From the NCBI RefSeq assembly GCF_003385595.1, contig NZ_QNUE01000001.1, positions 1-64,000 on the forward strand: a DNA stretch of 64,000 nucleotides. The letters are read 5' to 3'. Numbering within the stretch: the first letter of the stretch is position 1; each line of letters begins with the position of its first letter. This DNA comes from Chryseobacterium flavum. GTDB taxonomy: Bacteria; Bacteroidota; Bacteroidia; Flavobacteriales; Weeksellaceae. Made by a program: the position numbers and the translations under genes. Positions 61,509 through 64,000 of the stretch are shown here, piece by piece. The notes below the pieces were generated by a model that worked only from the letters and a program-made list of their open reading frames with translations, was not told the origin of the DNA and did no database searches.

Positions 61509-62924
61509 CTATGATCCAATTCTTTCGAAGAATTCATAAATATCTTCATCGGCAGGAATATTCAATCTTTTTCGTATCCTGTATTTTTTCTGCTGGGCAG
61601 ATTTATGTTGTACAAAAGTATATTCTGCAATTTCTTTAGACGAAAAACGAAGTTTAAGCATAGCACAAAAAGTCAGTTCAGAGTTTTCAAGCTCAGGATT
61701 TATCTTTAAAAGTGTATTCACAAAATCCGGATATAACTCTTTAAATTTCAGCAGAAATGCAGAATCATTTTTCTGGGCCAGTTCAATAACTTCCTGCAGC
61801 ATTTTCTGATACACATGGTCTTTCAGCTCATCAGTTTCCTCTTTGAGTACTTTCTTCTTCAGCCTGAGATGTTTAATGATCTTATGAATATAAATTCCGG
61901 AAACGGTAACAAAAGTGATGGATAATGCAATCAGTAAAGGAAGGTCATTTTTACGCCAGTCTGATTCTTTTTTCATCTCTGAAATCAGGCCTTCTGTGGT
62001 TTTGTTCATTGTGGCAAACCGTTCTGCATCCAGCCTTCCTTCTTCTTCCATATATTTCTTTAAATAGAAGTACGCTTTCCCTCCGTCATTTTTCTTTTTG
62101 TACAGTTCTGCCAGGGATTTGTACACCCCTTCTATATGAGAAGAATAGGTACGTCTTGTCTTTATATTGATTTCAAGAGCTTTTTTAAGGGCTTTTTCTG
62201 CAGCCTCATTATCATCAATCTCATTATAATAATATCCCATCGTATAATATACCCAGAGAGATTCCACATCACTTGTTTTTTCCTTTAACATCTTTTCCTT
62301 AGCTAACGAGATATAAGTTCCGGCAGCATCCGGCTGTTTGTTAAACAAATAATATTGGGCAACCATACAATTACTGTAAGCCGAATTTTCAAGGTTATTC
62401 CCTTTAAGAAAGCTTTTTATAGAGGTTCCGGACCATCCTTTCCAAGCGAAATAAATTCCCCGGTTTATATATACCCTTGCAATCAGTTTATCTCTGAGGT
62501 CTGATTTTTTTGCACGTTTCAGATAGTATAAAGCTTTATCATTATTCCGGATTGCTTTATCATATAATTTAAGATGTAAAAAATATAAGCTGTAATCATT
62601 AAAGAATCTGGCCCGGTGATAGGCATCATCTGAATGTTCGAGATCCCTGCCTGCCTTATTGAAGAAAAAAGAGGCTTTTTCATAGTTTCCGGAGGAAACA
62701 TTCACTCCCGCAATATTAAGATAACAAAGCCCTTTACCTTCCTTATACTTCATTTTAGCGGCCTTTTTTAAATATTCTATATTGAGGCGGATCAAAGATT
62801 CATATTCACCGGAAAGCTGCAGTTCTTCATTCTGTGTTAACAGAGAAATATCAAAAGCTTTTTTTTCTTTATCCTGATTTGTCTTACGGCATGAAATTAA
62901 AAATAATAACCCTGTGAAAAGCAT
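61509..62924 (-). CDS. Lipoprotein with TPRs, one membrane helix and C-terminal HTH (paralogue B)
   Basis: 471 residues from ATG 62924, where the lipoprotein signal begins (LFTGLLFLISC). TPRs (for example YLNIAGVNVSSGNYEKASFFF, YYTMGYYYNEIDDNEAAEKAL), one membrane helix (about 335-352, LPLLIALSITFVTVSGIYI), a charged coiled coil, and the HTH segment (FSSKEIAEYTFVQHKSAQQKKYRIRKRLNIPADEDIYEFFE) align along the whole length with paralogue A. The tandem pair likely arose by duplication; the HTH ends are the most conserved part. Whether both are expressed together cannot be seen. Confidence 0.82.
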   Translation of the reverse strand: MLFTGLLFLISCRKTNQDKEKKAFDISLLTQNEELQLSGEYESLIRLNIEYLKKAAKMKYKEGKGLCYLNIAGVNVSSGNYEKASFFFNKAGRDLEHSDDAYHRARFFNDYSLYFLHLKLYDKAIRNNDKALYYLKRAKKSDLRDKLIARVYINRGIYFAWKGWSGTSIKSFLKGNNLENSAYSNCMVAQYYLFNKQPDAAGTYISLAKEKMLKEKTSDVESLWVYYTMGYYYNEIDDNEAAEKALKKALEINIKTRRTYSSHIEGVYKSLAELYKKKNDGGKAYFYLKKYMEEEGRLDAERFATMNKTTEGLISEMKKESDWRKNDLPLLIALSITFVTVSGIYIHKIIKHLRLKKKVLKEETDELKDHVYQKMLQEVIELAQKNDSAFLLKFKELYPDFVNTLLKINPELENSELTFCAMLKLRFSSKEIAEYTFVQHKSAQQKKYRIRKRLNIPADEDIYEFFERIGS

Positions 62925-63238
62925 ACAGATCACAGCTTTCCCTATCAGTTTCGAATATATTCTATTATTTTTAAACAGCAGTACTTCCAATTCTAATCTT
63001 TTCTTATCAACTATTGCGTATGTACAAATACCAACCTGGTCATACCATAGTGCAATAATACTAAAAACAACCATCTGACAAATCTTTATAATTATGATTT
63101 GTAATTTGTGTTATAAATATACATAATTATCACCCGAAATAAGAAAAAATAAACTAATTATATACATTATCTTGTTAAAATTACGGCTAATCGTATATAG
63201 TTCATAAACTAATTGCATATTTGTATAAATTTCCGGAT
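62925..63238. other. Gap between paralogue B and the GNAT gene
   Basis: About 310 bp; the first 150 bp are open in frame with paralogue B but lack a signal and are probably its upstream region. No hairpin or consensus promoter pair stands out. Confidence 0.45.
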
Positions 63239-63727
63239 ATGAATATTGAATACCGTAATCTATTACCCGACGAAAGCAAAGTCTATAGAAAAATCAGGCT
63301 GGAAAGCCTGGAAAAATTTCCTGAAGCATTCGGAACAGCGTATAAAGATGCTTTGAAGACTGAGAAATTCCGTATTGAATCTGATATAGAACATCAGACC
63401 TTAGAAAGGTTTGTATTTGGAGCCTTCACAAATGGCCTGCTGGTAGGTATCTGTGCATTTGTTAAAGATGAAAACAATACCGGCAATATTTATCAGATGT
63501 ATATTCAACAGGATTATCAGGGGAAGAGAATGGGACAAGGACTTATAGAGGCTGTTCTAAATGAAGCTTATAAAAGATTTAATGATATTGAAATTACGCT
63601 GGGGGTAACAAGCAGGAATAGTAAAGCCTACAACCTATACAGAAAAATAGGCTTCAGAGACATAACAAACAGTACTTCAAACGGTTCCGCCTGCAGTATA
63701 GTTATGAAGCATACTAAAAATACATAA
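63239..63727 (+). CDS. GNAT-family N-acetyltransferase
   Basis: 162 residues of the GNAT fold: YRNLLPDESKVYRKIRLESLEKFPEAFGT at the N-terminus, VYIQQDYQGKRMGQGLIEAVL as the acetyl-CoA binding motif A, and VTSRNSKAYNLYRKIGFRD as motif B. The acceptor is unknown. ATG 63239 was preferred to 63221, since the family begins with this strand. It is a single gene. Confidence 0.88.
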   Translation: MNIEYRNLLPDESKVYRKIRLESLEKFPEAFGTAYKDALKTEKFRIESDIEHQTLERFVFGAFTNGLLVGICAFVKDENNTGNIYQMYIQQDYQGKRMGQGLIEAVLNEAYKRFNDIEITLGVTSRNSKAYNLYRKIGFRDITNSTSNGSACSIVMKHTKNT

Positions 63728-63814
63728 GTATTCTTTAGCAGATAAAATAATCAGGAACAAAAATGGTTATATACAAATCAGGAATAAAAGATATGGCAAT
63801 ACTTTATTTCTGCC

Positions 63815-64000
63815 TTAGTTTATGATCTCACCTTTATTATCAGCCAGTTTTTCACGAAATTTTTGAAGCTCTTCGGGAGCCGGCCTAAGCCAATCCTTAA
63901 CTTCCCCGACAATTTTAAGCGGTGATTCCGAACGATAGGAACGTGTAGGATTACCCGGGAATTTTTTATCTGTCAGGTTGGGGTCATTCTCATAATCACC
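63815..64000 (-). CDS. 3' end of an unidentified gene, cut by the window edge
   Basis: The last 61 codons of a minus-strand gene run in from the right edge and stop at 63815. The readable part contains KFPGNPTRSYRSESPLKIVG and DWLRPAPEELQKFREKLADN, a polar, helix-rich C-terminus. I do not recognise the family. No complete domain can be judged from this fragment. Confidence 0.7.
   Translation of the reverse strand, partial: GDYENDPNLTDKKFPGNPTRSYRSESPLKIVGEVKDWLRPAPEELQKFREKLADNKGEIIN

Overview
The window is AT-rich DNA from a flavobacterium, most probably Chryseobacterium or a close relative in the Weeksellaceae. Supporting signs are type IX secretion (T9SS) C-terminal sorting domains on three proteins, two large TonB-dependent receptors, an ECF sigma/FecR pair, a DUF2480 protein, short GG-leader peptides, and promoters of the Bacteroidetes form TTG/TTTG-N18/19-TAnnTTTG. 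These promoters are seen ahead of tRNA-Ser, the TPR gene at 21064 and the superoxide dismutase gene. No phage, insertion sequence, CRISPR array or rRNA was found.

Region 1 (1-12.3 kb, all on the minus strand) is a polymorphic-toxin locus. Transcription runs from a T9SS beta-propeller-like protein (10453-12078), through a SpvB/RHS-like partner (7137-10445), to a DUF6443-type RHS protein (3645-7130). The RHS protein carries a ParB-like toxin tip and is followed by an overlapping candidate immunity gene. Downstream lie three displaced (orphan) toxin tips, each followed by its own small gene: a frameshifted HEMGH metallopeptidase, a JAB/JAMM-like tip, and a frameshifted HELKH metallopeptidase still attached to a piece of RHS core. 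The genes after the three protease-like tips encode exported or lipoprotein products; the gene after the nuclease-like tip encodes a cytosolic one.

Region 2 (12.5-29 kb) is mostly housekeeping and accessory genes: YdeI-like protein, nucleotidyltransferase plus HxlR regulator, two Cys-rich double-glycine peptides, RibD-like reductase, a divergent MFS/AraC pair, tRNA-Ser(UGA), an S41 peptidase lacking the usual Lys, a TPR protein, DUF6624, an AAA ATPase, a luciferase-like oxidoreductase, an MBL hydrolase, PutP, and a JmjC/cupin-like protein.

Region 3 (29-38.4 kb) holds a Crp/Fnr regulator, a TonB receptor co-transcribed with a beta-propeller phytase (phosphate scavenging from phytate), and a short UvrA-like ABC protein divergent from a MarR regulator with a palindromic operator.

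Region 4 (38.4-48.5 kb) is a cell-surface signalling and uptake cluster. An ECF sigma gene is divergent from fecR, an STN-type TonB receptor, a beta-helix-like lipoprotein, a T9SS adhesin-like protein, a lipoprotein and an S41 lipoprotein peptidase.

Region 5 (48.5-56.1 kb) is a redox region. A SufR-like Fe-S regulator is divergent from sod, DUF2480 and FMN-reductase genes, with a CAAC-N6-GTTG operator over the sod promoter. Ferredoxin, ketopantoate reductase, Crp/Fnr, AraC and a TetX-like FAD monooxygenase follow.

Region 6 (56.2-64 kb) has a large T9SS-exported M12-type metalloprotease, a 0.7 kb gene-free stretch with a 22-bp tandem duplication, two paralogous TPR-membrane-HTH lipoproteins, a GNAT acetyltransferase, and the 3' end of an unidentified gene.
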